Source: Pseudomonas sp. Irchel s3h17
Lineage (GTDB): Bacteria > Pseudomonadota > Gammaproteobacteria > Pseudomonadales > Pseudomonadaceae
Length of the DNA stretch: 59,771 nucleotides
NCBI RefSeq assembly: GCF_900187505.1
Contig: NZ_FYDL01000023.1
Coordinates: forward strand, 1-59,771
Direction of reading: 5' to 3'
This document shows, piece by piece, positions 33,233 through 42,488 of the stretch. The stretch's first letter is position 1. Every line of letters begins with the position of its first letter. Position numbers and translations under genes: made by a program. The notes under the pieces are model-generated. The model ran no database searches and had not been told where the DNA came from. It saw nothing but the letters and a program-made list of their open reading frames with translations.

Positions 33233-34573
33233 TTACTTGGCCCAGCGCCGCAGGTCCGACGGGGTGTAGTCGTCGGTCTTGGCGGCGAAGCCGACACGCA
33301 TCGGCTCGACCTCTTCGTTGGCCAGGCCACCGGCGTAGTAGCGCCCGGCGATCAGGTCATAGGACGTTTCCAGCACGTTGTAGGTGAAGCCGTGGTCGTA
33401 GTGCTGGATCGCATGCAGTTCACCGCTGCGCCACAGTTCGCCGCGGCTGTCGTACTGGTCCGCTTGCGCGATCTGCCAGCTGTCCTCATCCACATAGAAG
33501 CGGCGTTTGGCATAGATGTGCCGGGCGTTGGGCTTGAGCGTCGCCTCCACCACCCAGACCCGGTGCTTCTCGTAGCGGGCCAGGTCCTGGTTGACGTGGT
33601 TGGGCTTGATCACCGCGTCGTACTTGAGCTCGTGGCTGCCGATCTTGTAGCTGTTGTAGGGGATGTACAGCTCTTGCTTGCCCACCAGTTTCCAGTCGAA
33701 ACGGTCCGGCGCACCGTTGTAGCCATCGATGTTGTCGGCGGTGATCAGGCCGTTGCTGTAACGGGCGCTGTTGTCGTAGGCGATCATCGGCGCACGACGC
33801 ACCCGACGCTGCCCCGGCAGGTACTGCCAGGCCGAACGCGGCTCGGCCACCTGGTCGATCGGCTCATGCACCAGCACCGCTTCACCGGACAGGCGCGCCG
33901 GCTCCAGTACGCGGCTCTTGAACATGAACAGGGTGTTGGACGCCGGTTCAAGGCCGCTGATGGTATCGGCGAAGTTGATCAGCGACTGGTTGCGCACGTA
34001 GCTGGTGGCACCGTTTTCACGGACCAGCGCCGAGCTGCTGATGCGCTCGTAGCTGCCGCCGCGATAGCGGGTCATGTGGTTCCACATCACCTCGAGGCCT
34101 TCGGTGGGCAGCGGGAACGGAATGCCGTGAGCATAGTCATGCAGCCCGTTGCCGCCGTCGGCCATGCTGGTCTTGGCGACGTTTTCACGACTCTGATCGA
34201 GCACCGTTTTAGGCAGGTTGGCACTGCGGTGGGTCGGGTAGATGTTCATCTTGTAGGTGTCGGGAAAGCGTTTGAACAACGCAACCTGCCCGGGGCTGAG
34301 GAACTTCTGGTACTGCGCCACGTTCTGCGCGGTGATGGTGAACAGCGGCTTTTCATTGGCATAGGGGTCGCTGTAGCCGCCCTTGCTGTCGACCTTGCCG
34401 GCGGAACGGGTCAGGCCGCCGGTCCAGGCCGGGATGCTGCCGTCGGCATTGGCCGCGATTTCCGAGCCCATGGGCGTCAGGGTCTTACCCAGGGTGGCTG
34501 AATCGGTACCTTTGGCGTGCGCCAGGCTCGCCGCGCAGGCCAGGGCCAGCACACAAATTTGCATACGCATCAC
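33233..34573 (-). CDS. DUF1329 periplasmic/outer-membrane protein
   Basis: A 446-aa protein with a signal peptide (MQICVLALACAASLAHAKG). Family text includes LTPMGSEIAANADGSIPAWTGGL near the N-terminus, YKIGSHELKYDAVIKPNHVNQDLARYEKHRVWVVEATLKP and YAKRRFYVDEDSWQIAQADQYDSRGELWR. DUF1329 proteins have a LolA/LolB-like fold and nearly always travel with DUF1302 outer-membrane proteins, as here (9 bp from the DUF1302 gene). They are linked with catabolism of hydrophobic compounds such as terpenoids, esters and steroids. The direct role is not established. Confidence 0.9.
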   Translation of the reverse strand: MMRMQICVLALACAASLAHAKGTDSATLGKTLTPMGSEIAANADGSIPAWTGGLTRSAGKVDSKGGYSDPYANEKPLFTITAQNVAQYQKFLSPGQVALFKRFPDTYKMNIYPTHRSANLPKTVLDQSRENVAKTSMADGGNGLHDYAHGIPFPLPTEGLEVMWNHMTRYRGGSYERISSSALVRENGATSYVRNQSLINFADTISGLEPASNTLFMFKSRVLEPARLSGEAVLVHEPIDQVAEPRSAWQYLPGQRRVRRAPMIAYDNSARYSNGLITADNIDGYNGAPDRFDWKLVGKQELYIPYNSYKIGSHELKYDAVIKPNHVNQDLARYEKHRVWVVEATLKPNARHIYAKRRFYVDEDSWQIAQADQYDSRGELWRSGELHAIQHYDHGFTYNVLETSYDLIAGRYYAGGLANEEVEPMRVGFAAKTDDYTPSDLRRWAK

Positions 34574-34582
34574 TGATACTCC

Positions 34583-36409
34583 TTAGAAGTCGACCTTGAA
34601 GCTGACCGAGGCAAAATCGCGATCGTCCAGGGTGCTGTAGTCGTTGGAACCGAAGAAGGCGTTGTAGGCCAGTTCCACGCTGTAATCGTTGAGGTAGTTG
34701 GTGGTCAGGCTCAGCCCCAGTGCCTGCTGGCCTTCCTGGAACGGCCCTTGCGGGTCATAGGAGTAACCCGACACGTCATGGCGCCAGTTGACCGCCGGGA
34801 TCAGGTTGACCCCCGGTAAAACGTCGCTGTACTCGAGGCTGGCGCGCAGGCGATAACCCCAGGACCAGTCGGTGGCAAAGCCATCGTCCGTGCAGTACTG
34901 GTTGGTAACGCCCGATGCCACGGTGTTGCACGGCATGCCGTTTTTCGGGCGGCTGCGACCGAAGGCGGCGTTACGCCCCAGGCGTTCGTCGTCCAGGTCC
35001 TCGATGTGCACCACGCCGAGTTCGCCGAACAGGCTCAAGCGCGTGGCGCCGAGGATGTTGTCGTAGGCCTGGGTCGCCGACCCGGTCATCTGCCAGACCC
35101 CCTTGCGCACCCAGCCGTCATAACGGTCGCCCTGGGTGGTGCTGAAGCCCGCTGGCAGGTCGACCCAGGAACTGCCGCCCGGACCGGAAATCACCGCCAC
35201 GTTGATGTCCGGTGCGTTGATCGCCAGCGGCATGTTCGGCCGGTAGCTGATTTCACCCGCCAGGGAAATCCCCGAGTTGGGCTCGACACCGTTGAGGCTG
35301 AAACCGTACAGGCGAATGTCTTCCGGGAACGCGGCGGCGTAGCTCGGATTCTGCACGCCGCCAGGGAAGGTCCCGGGCTGGCTGACATCCCGCGCATTCA
35401 GGGTGAAGTACGGCAGGCGCGAGTGATAGTTGATGAAGTAGATCGCCGCTTCCGCGTCGTTCAGCGCCGGGATCATGTTGCGCAGGGCGAAGCCGAACTG
35501 GCCATTGTCGGACGGCGATTCATTGCCCCGGGAAGTGGCGTACAAGCCGGAATTCTGCATTTGCTGGTCGGTCTGCACCTGGCTCAGGTACAGCGGTCCG
35601 CAACCCTTCTGGATCGCATCGCTGCTGGCGAAGAAGGTGCCGCAACCGTCGAGCACGCTCTCGCGCCAGTTGTATTGATAGAAGCCTTCCAGGTTCAGGC
35701 TGTCGGTCAGGCCGAAGCTGAAGGACAGCATCTCCACCGGCAACTGGCCTTCCTTGATTTCCACGCCGGGGCGGTTGAATGCCGAGATGTCCAGCGGGTT
35801 GATCACGTTGATGCCGTTCTGGATCAGCAGTGCCTCACCCCAGGACAACACCTGGTTGCCGACCTTGACGTTCAGCGGCCGGTCGGCGACCACGAAGTCT
35901 TTCCAGACATAGGTGTCCAGGGCCTTGAAGCCCTTGAACTTGGACAGGTCGTCCCAGCCCGAGTCATCGAAGTCCTTGAACCGGCCGTCACGGGTTTCGT
36001 AGGCATGGTCGTACCAGTACTTGAAGCGGACGAAGGCCCCCTGCCCCTGACCGTCGAGGCTGAAGTCCGTCAAGCCCTTGAAGTTCTGCGAGATCGGGTC
36101 GCCGCGCTCGAAGTTTAGCCGGTTGTCGTCGGCGCTGACGCTGCTGCCGTTGGCCTGCTTGCCTTGCGCCTGCAGGGCGTTGGCGCGGGTCATCATGCTC
36201 TTTTCAGGGTTCTGGGTGGACCAACTGCTCCCCAGGGTCAGGGTGGTCTTGGTCGACAGGCTCCAGTCTTCATTGAGGTCCAGCGTGGTCGCCTGGGCGG
36301 GCGCGACCATGACGGCCAGTATCGCCAGTGCGAGAGGGTGCGGTCGGGTGTGGCCAGGCCGTTCGCGTCGTGGACGGACGCAGGCATTGGCCGAGCATGT
36401 TCTTATCAT
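34583..36409 (-). CDS. DUF1302 outer-membrane protein
   Basis: A 608-aa protein, probably a beta-barrel. A cleavable signal ends near LALAILAVMVAPAQATT. The family is recognised by NLNFERGDPISQNFKGLTDF, GNQVLSWGEALLIQNGINVINPLDISAFNRPG and the C-terminal alternating pattern ending in VSFKVDF, with the terminal Phe of an outer-membrane protein. The ATG at 36409 follows GGAG at a good distance. It is the first gene of the block and likely lets a hydrophobic compound cross the outer membrane. The regulator genes upstream probably control it. Confidence 0.9.
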   Translation of the reverse strand: MIRTCSANACVRPRRERPGHTRPHPLALAILAVMVAPAQATTLDLNEDWSLSTKTTLTLGSSWSTQNPEKSMMTRANALQAQGKQANGSSVSADDNRLNFERGDPISQNFKGLTDFSLDGQGQGAFVRFKYWYDHAYETRDGRFKDFDDSGWDDLSKFKGFKALDTYVWKDFVVADRPLNVKVGNQVLSWGEALLIQNGINVINPLDISAFNRPGVEIKEGQLPVEMLSFSFGLTDSLNLEGFYQYNWRESVLDGCGTFFASSDAIQKGCGPLYLSQVQTDQQMQNSGLYATSRGNESPSDNGQFGFALRNMIPALNDAEAAIYFINYHSRLPYFTLNARDVSQPGTFPGGVQNPSYAAAFPEDIRLYGFSLNGVEPNSGISLAGEISYRPNMPLAINAPDINVAVISGPGGSSWVDLPAGFSTTQGDRYDGWVRKGVWQMTGSATQAYDNILGATRLSLFGELGVVHIEDLDDERLGRNAAFGRSRPKNGMPCNTVASGVTNQYCTDDGFATDWSWGYRLRASLEYSDVLPGVNLIPAVNWRHDVSGYSYDPQGPFQEGQQALGLSLTTNYLNDYSVELAYNAFFGSNDYSTLDDRDFASVSFKVDF

Positions 36410-36506
36410 TATTAGGCTCCGGTCAGATTTACTCAGCCCGGTCAAAATGCCCAACAATCAAACAATAGGCGCAAGCGCGGCGCGACAAAAAATGATCATC
36501 CGGATA

Positions 36507-37370
36507 TCACGCCAGATCGCCGCACGCCTGGAAATGCCCCAGACGAAACTGCTTGGGGGTGATCCCGAACTGCTTGCGAAAGGCACGGATAAAGTTGCTG
36601 GGCTGGCGATACCCCAGGCGCTCGGCGATCCGTTCGATGGGCTGGTCGCCCGCCGTCAGCCAGTGCCGAGCCAGCTCCAGGCTGTCGCTGCGGGTGTCGC
36701 TGGGGGCCGCCACCTGCCAATGGCGCAGCATGCTCTGGTGCAGGAACGGATTGGCGCTGAGTAGCGGCAAATCCAGGGCGTGCAGCGGCAGGATCAGGCA
36801 CGGGTGCTCGCCTGCTTCGACACGCACCCCCTGCCCGCCGAGCCAGTCTCCAGCGGCTTGTCCGGGCGCCAGCCGGACATGACTGAACAGCTCGCCTGGC
36901 GCGGTACCGACCCGCCGGGAGATATTGCGCACCAGGCTGAGCGTGGCCGCGTCCAGGCCAAAAAAATGTGGCAGCGCCTGGGCCGGGCGCAGGTGCAGGC
37001 GAGCCTCGCCGTCCACCTCTTCGAGTTCGGCCAGCACGTGATTGGTGACCCGTGGCAGGTAGTCGGTAAAGCAGCCCAGGCTGACCCGCAGGGTCGCGGC
37101 CGAATCCAGCAGGATGTTCATGCCTTGCAGGCAACTGGTGGCCATGCCGTTGACCAGCTCGCAGCCAAAGTGGCGCCCGACACCGGCGATTTCGCATTCA
37201 CGCCACAGCTGTTCCACCAAGCGTGCCGGGATGTGCTGCTGTTGATCATCGAGCCACGACAGACTGATGCCGGCACGCTGCAACAACTCCTCCTCACACA
37301 GGCCGATCTGCCGGGCATGACTGAGAATGGTGCGGGTGAAGGCGCTGGAAGCGAAGGTTTGATCGGACAT
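36507..37370 (-). CDS. AraC-family regulator with ligand-binding N-terminal domain
   Basis: A 287-aa regulator. The N-terminal 180 residues are of the 'arabinose-binding domain of AraC-type' group (LVEQLWRECEIAGVGRHFGCELVNGM; SLGCFTDYLPRVTNHV) found in activators of catabolic genes. The C-terminal HTH is clear: IERIAERLGYRQPSNFIRAFRKQFGITPKQFR. It lies 97 bp upstream of the DUF1302 gene on the same strand and divergent from a LysR gene. It is probably an activator for the DUF1302-DUF1329-DUF1254 genes. The ATG at 37370 is chosen over 37436 as it leaves the divergent promoter free. Confidence 0.88.
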   Translation of the reverse strand: MSDQTFASSAFTRTILSHARQIGLCEEELLQRAGISLSWLDDQQQHIPARLVEQLWRECEIAGVGRHFGCELVNGMATSCLQGMNILLDSAATLRVSLGCFTDYLPRVTNHVLAELEEVDGEARLHLRPAQALPHFFGLDAATLSLVRNISRRVGTAPGELFSHVRLAPGQAAGDWLGGQGVRVEAGEHPCLILPLHALDLPLLSANPFLHQSMLRHWQVAAPSDTRSDSLELARHWLTAGDQPIERIAERLGYRQPSNFIRAFRKQFGITPKQFRLGHFQACGDLA

Positions 37371-37425
37371 GAGCGACCGCTGAAGGTAAACGAGGATTGT
37401 ACTTATGCCAGCCCCTGTGCTATCG

Positions 37426-37457
37426 ATCAAATGCATTAAAAGTATCCATCAAATGCA
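37426..37457. promoter_or_regulatory. Two 10-bp direct repeats between divergent regulators
   Basis: ATCAAATGCA occurs at 37426-37435 and again at 37448-37457, 22 bp apart start to start, both preceded by a C two bases upstream. Same-face direct repeats about two helical turns apart suit AraC-family dimers. They overlap the ribosome-site region of the LysR gene. Confidence 0.55.
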
Positions 37458-37468
37458 GGAGACGCATA

Positions 37469-38392
37469 GTGGACCTCCGTCAGCTTCGCCACCTGGTTGC
37501 CCTGGCCGACTACCGCAGTTTTGTGCGGGCCGCCGAGGCGATCAATCTCAGCCAGCCGGCCTTCAGCCGCAGTATCCAGACCCTGGAGCGCGACCTCGAT
37601 TGCGCGCTGGTGGAACGCAGCAGTCGCGAGTTCCGCCTGACGGGCCAGGGCCAACTGGTGCTGCAGCATGCAAGGCGGTTGTTGGCCGGTAGCCAGGCCC
37701 TGCACAACGAACTGATGCAATACAACGGCCTGACCGGCGGCGAACTGCATTTCGGCTGCGGCCCCTACCCCGCGCAATTGCTGGTGCCGGAAGCGCTGGC
37801 CGAATTCATCAGCGCCCACCCGGCGATCCGCACCCGCTTCGATCAGGGCGACTGGGAGCAACTGGCGGTCTGGCTCAAGGAGCAACAGATCGAATTCCTG
37901 GTGGCCGACGCGCGCTACTTCACGGGCGACCCGCAGTATCAGGTGCAACTGCTGAGCCCCCGGCGCGGACGGTTCTTCTGCCGGACCGGACACCCGCTGG
38001 CCCGCGCCGGGAACCTGCCACTGCGCGCCTTGCTCGACTACCCGGTGGTGGGTACGCGCATTCCGCCGATGATCCGCAAGATCCTCGCCGATGTGATGGG
38101 CGAAGCCGACTTCGAGACTCGCGTGGAATGCGCCCAGTTCGATGCGATCCGCCGCGTGGTGATGCGTTCCGATGCCGTCGGCATCGCCACCATGGAGGCC
38201 TTGAGCGAACTGGCCAGAAAGGGCGAGATCAGCTTGCTGACCTTCACCGACATCCCCAGGGATGACCCGGGCCTGCAGTTGCATTACGGCGTGGTCAGCC
38301 GCGCCGGCCATTCACTGACGCCGGCGGCACAGGCGATGGTGCAAGCCATTGTCACGGTGGATCGACGGTTGCTGGCGATGGAAGCCCTGTAG
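37469..38392 (+). CDS. LysR-family regulator, GTG start
   Basis: A 307-aa protein with the LysR HTH at residues 1-60 (LRQLRHLVALADYRSFVRAAEAINLSQPAFSRSIQTLERDL) and a substrate-binding domain after about residue 90 (GELHFGCGPYPAQLLVPEALAEF). The GTG at 37469 has AGGAG eight bases upstream, giving the exact family N-terminus. It is divergent from the AraC gene with 98 bp between, so it could coregulate the DUF1302 block or its own neighbour. The effector is unknown. Confidence 0.88.
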   Translation: MDLRQLRHLVALADYRSFVRAAEAINLSQPAFSRSIQTLERDLDCALVERSSREFRLTGQGQLVLQHARRLLAGSQALHNELMQYNGLTGGELHFGCGPYPAQLLVPEALAEFISAHPAIRTRFDQGDWEQLAVWLKEQQIEFLVADARYFTGDPQYQVQLLSPRRGRFFCRTGHPLARAGNLPLRALLDYPVVGTRIPPMIRKILADVMGEADFETRVECAQFDAIRRVVMRSDAVGIATMEALSELARKGEISLLTFTDIPRDDPGLQLHYGVVSRAGHSLTPAAQAMVQAIVTVDRRLLAMEAL

Positions 38393-38470
38393 CGGGCACC
38401 GGCGTGCTGGCCCACTCCCCCCCGCAGATTTGACTATGCTTGCCTCACACCCACCGGTGACGAGGGATTT

Positions 38471-38689
38471 ATGGACGATCCAGTCGACAACAAGCCACCC
38501 AGTTTCTGGCAGATGCTGCACAGCGTCCTGGCGGCGGCCTTCGGCGTGCAGAGCGGCAAAAACCGCGCCCGCGACTTCACCCACGGCAAGCCGAGTCATT
38601 TCGTGGTGCTGGGAATTGTGTTCACCGCCGTCTTTGCGTTGACGCTGTTCGGCATCGTGAAACTGGTGGTGCATCTGGCCGGAATTTGA
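38471..38689 (+). CDS. DUF2970 small membrane protein
   Basis: A 72-aa protein. The soluble N-terminus has SFWQMLHSVLAAAFGVQSGKNRARDF, the DUF2970 signature, and the C-terminal half is one membrane helix (FVVLGIVFTAVFALTLFGIVKLVV). Function is unknown. It ends 8 bp before the convergent binding-protein gene. Confidence 0.85.
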   Translation: MDDPVDNKPPSFWQMLHSVLAAAFGVQSGKNRARDFTHGKPSHFVVLGIVFTAVFALTLFGIVKLVVHLAGI

Positions 38690-38697
38690 TCGGCGTC

Positions 38698-39780
38698 TCA
38701 GTGCATCAGGGTTTGCAGGCTGAACGGGTAGCGATAGCTCAACGGACGATGCTTGGCCGACAGGCTGCGAAAGTTCACCCCGTAGTCCTGGGTGTCTTGC
38801 TGCGCCAGCATGCGCCTGGCCTGTGACCGGTCAATCAGCTGCAACAACGGAACCTGTCGATCACGACCGCCATATTGGTCGACCGGGACGCCCTGTTCAT
38901 AGTCATGCAATTGCACCAGCGCCCAGCCGCCCAGGCTGAAGTGCCCGCCCAGCAACACGCTCAGGCGCCGGTCCAGCAGGGCCTGCAAAGCAGCCGGTGA
39001 GGTATTGACCGCACTGAACACTGCACCCTCGCCCGGTATGCCACCGGACTCTTCGTAAGCCTGCATCGCACCGAACGCCATCTCGTCGTTGGCGGACCAG
39101 ATCAGCGACACCTTGGGGTAGCGCTTGAAGAGCAGCTGCGCTTGTTCGTAGGCCCGCTCACGACTCCAGGCACCGTACACCAACTGGCGCAGCACGACCT
39201 CGGGATGCTCGCGCAACGCACGCCTCATGCCTTTCTCGCGCAACTGCGCAGCGGGGGTGATCTTCAATCCGGAAAACACCAGCAGCTCGAGCTGCTGGCC
39301 AGGGGCGGCGGGATGCAAGCGGATCAACTCCTTGAGCATCAGGTAGCCACCCTCCTCGTCATTGGTGACCAGGCTACCGAGCCACTCGGGGTACTTTTCC
39401 CGAGGATCGCCCAACAACGCCAGTTGGTCGTCGGTCAGGCTGTTATTGACGATAAACAGCTTCACCCCGCTGCCCCGGGACAGGCGCAGGATCTCCGGTG
39501 CCACGTACTGCTCGTTGACGAACACCAGATAGTCCGGACGCCGCGGCCCCAACAAGGCCTCGCGCGCCTGCTTGATCGTGGTCTCGGCCACGCGCTCGGA
39601 ATATTGCACCTCAAGGTCAATGCCCAGGTCCCGGGCGGCGGCCTCCATGAACCGGGTATAGCTGACCCAGAACACTTCGCTGGAGTTACCGGGATTAAGG
39701 AATAGCACCGACTCGGCTTGCGCGCCGGGTCCGTAGACCGCGCAAACCGTCAGCACCATTCCATAAAGAAACTTGAACAT
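38698..39780 (-). CDS. Periplasmic sugar-type binding protein (orphan, type 1 fold)
   Basis: A 360-aa protein with a signal peptide (FLYGMVLTVCAVYGPGAQAES). The type 1 periplasmic-binding fold shows in VLFLNPGNSSEVFWVSYTRFMEAAARDLG, the NDE-containing LIWSANDEMAFGAMQAYEESG and VNTSPAALQALLDRRL. No ABC permease or ATPase gene is linked. In Pseudomonas such orphan proteins can feed a signalling membrane protein instead of a transporter. The ATG at 39780 gives the signal sequence. The ligand is unknown. Confidence 0.8.
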   Translation of the reverse strand: MFKFLYGMVLTVCAVYGPGAQAESVLFLNPGNSSEVFWVSYTRFMEAAARDLGIDLEVQYSERVAETTIKQAREALLGPRRPDYLVFVNEQYVAPEILRLSRGSGVKLFIVNNSLTDDQLALLGDPREKYPEWLGSLVTNDEEGGYLMLKELIRLHPAAPGQQLELLVFSGLKITPAAQLREKGMRRALREHPEVVLRQLVYGAWSRERAYEQAQLLFKRYPKVSLIWSANDEMAFGAMQAYEESGGIPGEGAVFSAVNTSPAALQALLDRRLSVLLGGHFSLGGWALVQLHDYEQGVPVDQYGGRDRQVPLLQLIDRSQARRMLAQQDTQDYGVNFRSLSAKHRPLSYRYPFSLQTLMH

Positions 39781-39894
39781 TGAACATCCGGGCCCGGTCA
39801 CCAGCCGCGCATTATAGCCAGCGAAATGCTGGCAAATCGCGATTAATTGGCGTTTTGTCCGACAACCGTCGGATCAGGGCCCGGTTTGACGGAC

Positions 39895-40008
39895 TTATTG
39901 ATGGCTGACCCAGTACACCGCAGTGCCCACTACCAGGAGGATCAGGAACAGGATTGCCCACGCATCGACGCTGCTGTCGCTCTTCTGTGCTTTGGTCGGG
40001 TTGCTCAT
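39895..40008 (-). CDS. 37-aa single-helix membrane peptide
   Basis: A short protein: a polar N-terminus (MSNPTKAQKSDSSVD) and one hydrophobic helix (AWAILFLILLVVGTAVYWV) ending in SHQ. AGAGG precedes the ATG at a suitable distance. It is divergent from cysI. Similar tiny membrane proteins occur widely in Pseudomonas without known function. Confidence 0.6.
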   Translation of the reverse strand: MSNPTKAQKSDSSVDAWAILFLILLVVGTAVYWVSHQ

Positions 40009-40137
40009 TGCATCGCCTCTTGTCGGTTTTATCGGTGATTGCATAAAGACTCGATCACAGTTAAGTCGATGATTGCCCGCACGACAACTTGAGGGTCGTA
40101 TAGCAATCAGTCTCATTAGTCGATTTGGTTCTTTATA

Positions 40138-40143
40138 TATACT
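40138..40143 (+). promoter_or_regulatory. Likely -10 box of cysI
   Basis: TATACT lies in an AT-rich island (TTCTTTATATATACTAAAAC). No good -35 hexamer is present 16-19 bp upstream, as expected for a promoter that needs an activator; CysB is the usual one for sulfite reductase genes. The leader to the ATG is about 150 bases. Confidence 0.4.
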
Positions 40144-40301
40144 AAAACATCACTTTTGCGCATAAACGCAAACTGATATCTTGCCCCGGCTCCGTGGGGA
40201 GTGCGCGGCCGTGCGCGCAGAATTGCCAAGGCGTTTTCACAGTCAAGCGAGCGAGAAACGCAGCGGATTGCGAGTAGCCCAAGCCTGAGAACAGGACTTA
40301 T

Positions 40302-41960
40302 ATGTACGTATACGACAAGTACGATCAGCGGATCATCGAGGACCGCGTCAAGCAGTTCCGTGATCAGACCCGACGCTATCTGGCAGGCGAACTGAGCGAA
40401 GAAGAATTCCGCCCCCTGCGCCTGCAAAATGGCCTTTATATCCAGCGCTTCGCCCCGATGCTGCGGGTTGCCGTGCCTTACGGCCAACTGACTTCGCGCC
40501 AGACGCGAATGATGGCCAGGATCGCTCGCGACTACGACAAGGGCTACGCCCACATCAGTACCCGGCAGAACGTGCAGTTCAACTGGCCGGCACTGGAAGA
40601 CATCCCGGACATCCTGGCTGAGCTGGCCACCGTGCAGATGCACGCCATCCAGACCAGCGGCAACTGCCTGCGCAACGTCACCACCGACCAGTTCGCCGGT
40701 GTCGCCGCCGACGAGTTGATCGACCCGCGCCCCTGGTGCGAGATCGTGCGCCAGTGGACCACCTTCCACCCGGAATTCGCCTACCTGCCGCGCAAGTTCA
40801 AGATTGCAATCAACGGGTCGACCTCCGACCGCGCCGCGATTGAAGTCCATGACATCGGCCTTGAACCGGTGCACAACGCCGCCGGTGAGCTGGGCTTCCG
40901 CGTACTGGTCGGTGGCGGCCTGGGCCGTACCCCGGTGGTCGGCGCGTTCATCAATGAGTTCCTGCCGTGGCAAGACCTGTTGAGCTACCTGGACGCCATC
41001 CTGCGGGTGTACAACCGCTATGGCCGTCGCGACAACAAGTACAAGGCGCGGATCAAGATCCTGGTCAAGGCCCTGACGCCCGAGGTTTTCGCCCAGAAAG
41101 TCGACGCGGAAATGGAGCACCTGCGCGGTGGCCAGACCACCTTGACCGACGCCGAAGTGCATCGCGTCGCCAAACACTTTGTCGACCCGGACTACAAGGC
41201 CCTGAGCAACCAGGTCGCCGAGCTTGCCGAGCTCGACAAGCAGCACCCGGGCTTCGCTCGCTGGCGCACCCGCAACACCCTGGCCCACAAAAAGCCGGGC
41301 TATGTGGCCGTGACCCTGTCGCTCAAGCCGACCGGCGTTGCTCCGGGCGACCTGACCGACAAGCAGCTCGACGGCGTTGCCGACCTGGCCGACCGCTACA
41401 GCTTCGGCCAGCTGCGCACCTCCCACGAGCAGAACATCATTCTGGCTGACGTTGAGCAGGGCCAACTGTTCACCCTGTGGGGCGAGTTGCGCGAGCAAGG
41501 CTTTGCCACCCCGAACATCGGCCTGTTGACCGACATCATCTGCTGCCCCGGCGGTGACTTCTGCTCCCTGGCCAACGCCAAGTCGATTCCGATTGCCGAA
41601 GCCATCCAGCGCCGTTTCGACGACCTGGACTACCTGTTCGACATCGGTGAACTGGACCTGAACATCTCCGGTTGCATGAACGCCTGCGGTCACCACCACG
41701 TCGGCCACATCGGCATCCTGGGCGTGGACAAGAAAGGTGAAGAGTTCTACCAGGTGTCCCTGGGTGGCAGCGCCAGCCGCGACGCCAGCCTGGGCAAGAT
41801 CCTCGGCCCGTCGTTCGCCCAGAACGACATGCCGGACGTGATCTCGAAGCTGATCGACGTGTACGTGGAACAACGTACCGAAGACGAACGCTTCATCGAC
41901 ACCTATCAACGTATCGGCATCGACCTCTTCAAGGAACGCGTCTATGCAGCGAATCATTAA
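40302..41960 (+). CDS. cysI: Sulfite reductase hemoprotein (nitrite/sulfite reductase family)
   Basis: A 552-aa siroheme enzyme. The 4Fe-4S/siroheme ligands are visible as C-x5-C (CCPGGDFC, Cys415 and Cys421) and C-x3-C (GCMNACGHH, Cys458 and Cys462). The N-terminal half has FAPMLRVAVPYGQLTSRQ and HISTRQNVQFNW. It should reduce sulfite to sulfide for cysteine synthesis, with ferredoxin or a similar donor, in the single-subunit form used by Pseudomonas. The DUF934 gene starts within its last codons (17-bp overlap), a conserved pair. Length is normal. Confidence 0.93.
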   Translation: MYVYDKYDQRIIEDRVKQFRDQTRRYLAGELSEEEFRPLRLQNGLYIQRFAPMLRVAVPYGQLTSRQTRMMARIARDYDKGYAHISTRQNVQFNWPALEDIPDILAELATVQMHAIQTSGNCLRNVTTDQFAGVAADELIDPRPWCEIVRQWTTFHPEFAYLPRKFKIAINGSTSDRAAIEVHDIGLEPVHNAAGELGFRVLVGGGLGRTPVVGAFINEFLPWQDLLSYLDAILRVYNRYGRRDNKYKARIKILVKALTPEVFAQKVDAEMEHLRGGQTTLTDAEVHRVAKHFVDPDYKALSNQVAELAELDKQHPGFARWRTRNTLAHKKPGYVAVTLSLKPTGVAPGDLTDKQLDGVADLADRYSFGQLRTSHEQNIILADVEQGQLFTLWGELREQGFATPNIGLLTDIICCPGGDFCSLANAKSIPIAEAIQRRFDDLDYLFDIGELDLNISGCMNACGHHHVGHIGILGVDKKGEEFYQVSLGGSASRDASLGKILGPSFAQNDMPDVISKLIDVYVEQRTEDERFIDTYQRIGIDLFKERVYAANH

Positions 41961-42438
41961 GAACAACGAGGTCGTCGACGAAACCTGGCACTTGCTGCCC
42001 AAGGACGCGACCCTCGACGGCATCTCCAATTGCGACGACCTGATCGTCCCGCTGGCCCTGTGGCGTGAACATGCTCACGCCCTCAAGGCCCGCGATGGCG
42101 GTCTGGGTGTGTGGCTGGATGCCGAAGAAGAAGCCGAGGAAATCGGTGATGACGTCGATCAGTTCCAGGTGATTGCCTTGAACTTCCCGGCGTTCACCGA
42201 CGGGCGAAACTACTCCAACGCACGCCTGTTGCGTGACCGTTATGGCTTCAAGGGTGAGCTGCGGGCGATCGGCGATGTGCTGCGCGACCAGCTGTTCTAC
42301 CTGCGTCGCTGCGGTTTCGACGCTTACGCGTTGCGCGCCGACAAGGACCCGTATGAAGCCCTGGAAAGCCTCAAGGACTTCTCGGTGACCTACCAGGCCG
42401 CCACCGACGAACCGCTGCCGCTGTTCCGTCGCCGCTAA
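41944..42438 (+). CDS. DUF934 protein, sulfite-reductase partner
   Basis: A 164-aa cytosolic protein. The DUF934 pattern is clear: NFPAFTDGRNYSNARLLRDRYGFKGELRAIGDVLRDQLFYLRRCGFDAYAL. It overlaps cysI by 17 bases, so it is translated with it; this pairing is conserved in Pseudomonas and other proteobacteria. It is usually presumed to help sulfite reductase, perhaps in electron supply or assembly, but no reaction is established. Confidence 0.9.
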   Translation: MQRIIKNNEVVDETWHLLPKDATLDGISNCDDLIVPLALWREHAHALKARDGGLGVWLDAEEEAEEIGDDVDQFQVIALNFPAFTDGRNYSNARLLRDRYGFKGELRAIGDVLRDQLFYLRRCGFDAYALRADKDPYEALESLKDFSVTYQAATDEPLPLFRRR

Positions 42439-42449
42439 CGGGCCAAGGC

Positions 42450-42474
42450 CTTGAACCCCGCCCCGGGGTTCAAG
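42450..42474. terminator. Bidirectional terminator hairpin
   Basis: CTTGAACCCCG (42450-42460) pairs perfectly with CGGGGTTCAAG (42464-42474) over a 3-base loop. It lies between the convergent DUF934 and LRR genes, 11 bases after the DUF934 stop. Confidence 0.75.
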
Positions 42475-42488
42475 ACTTGCTGTCTTCA

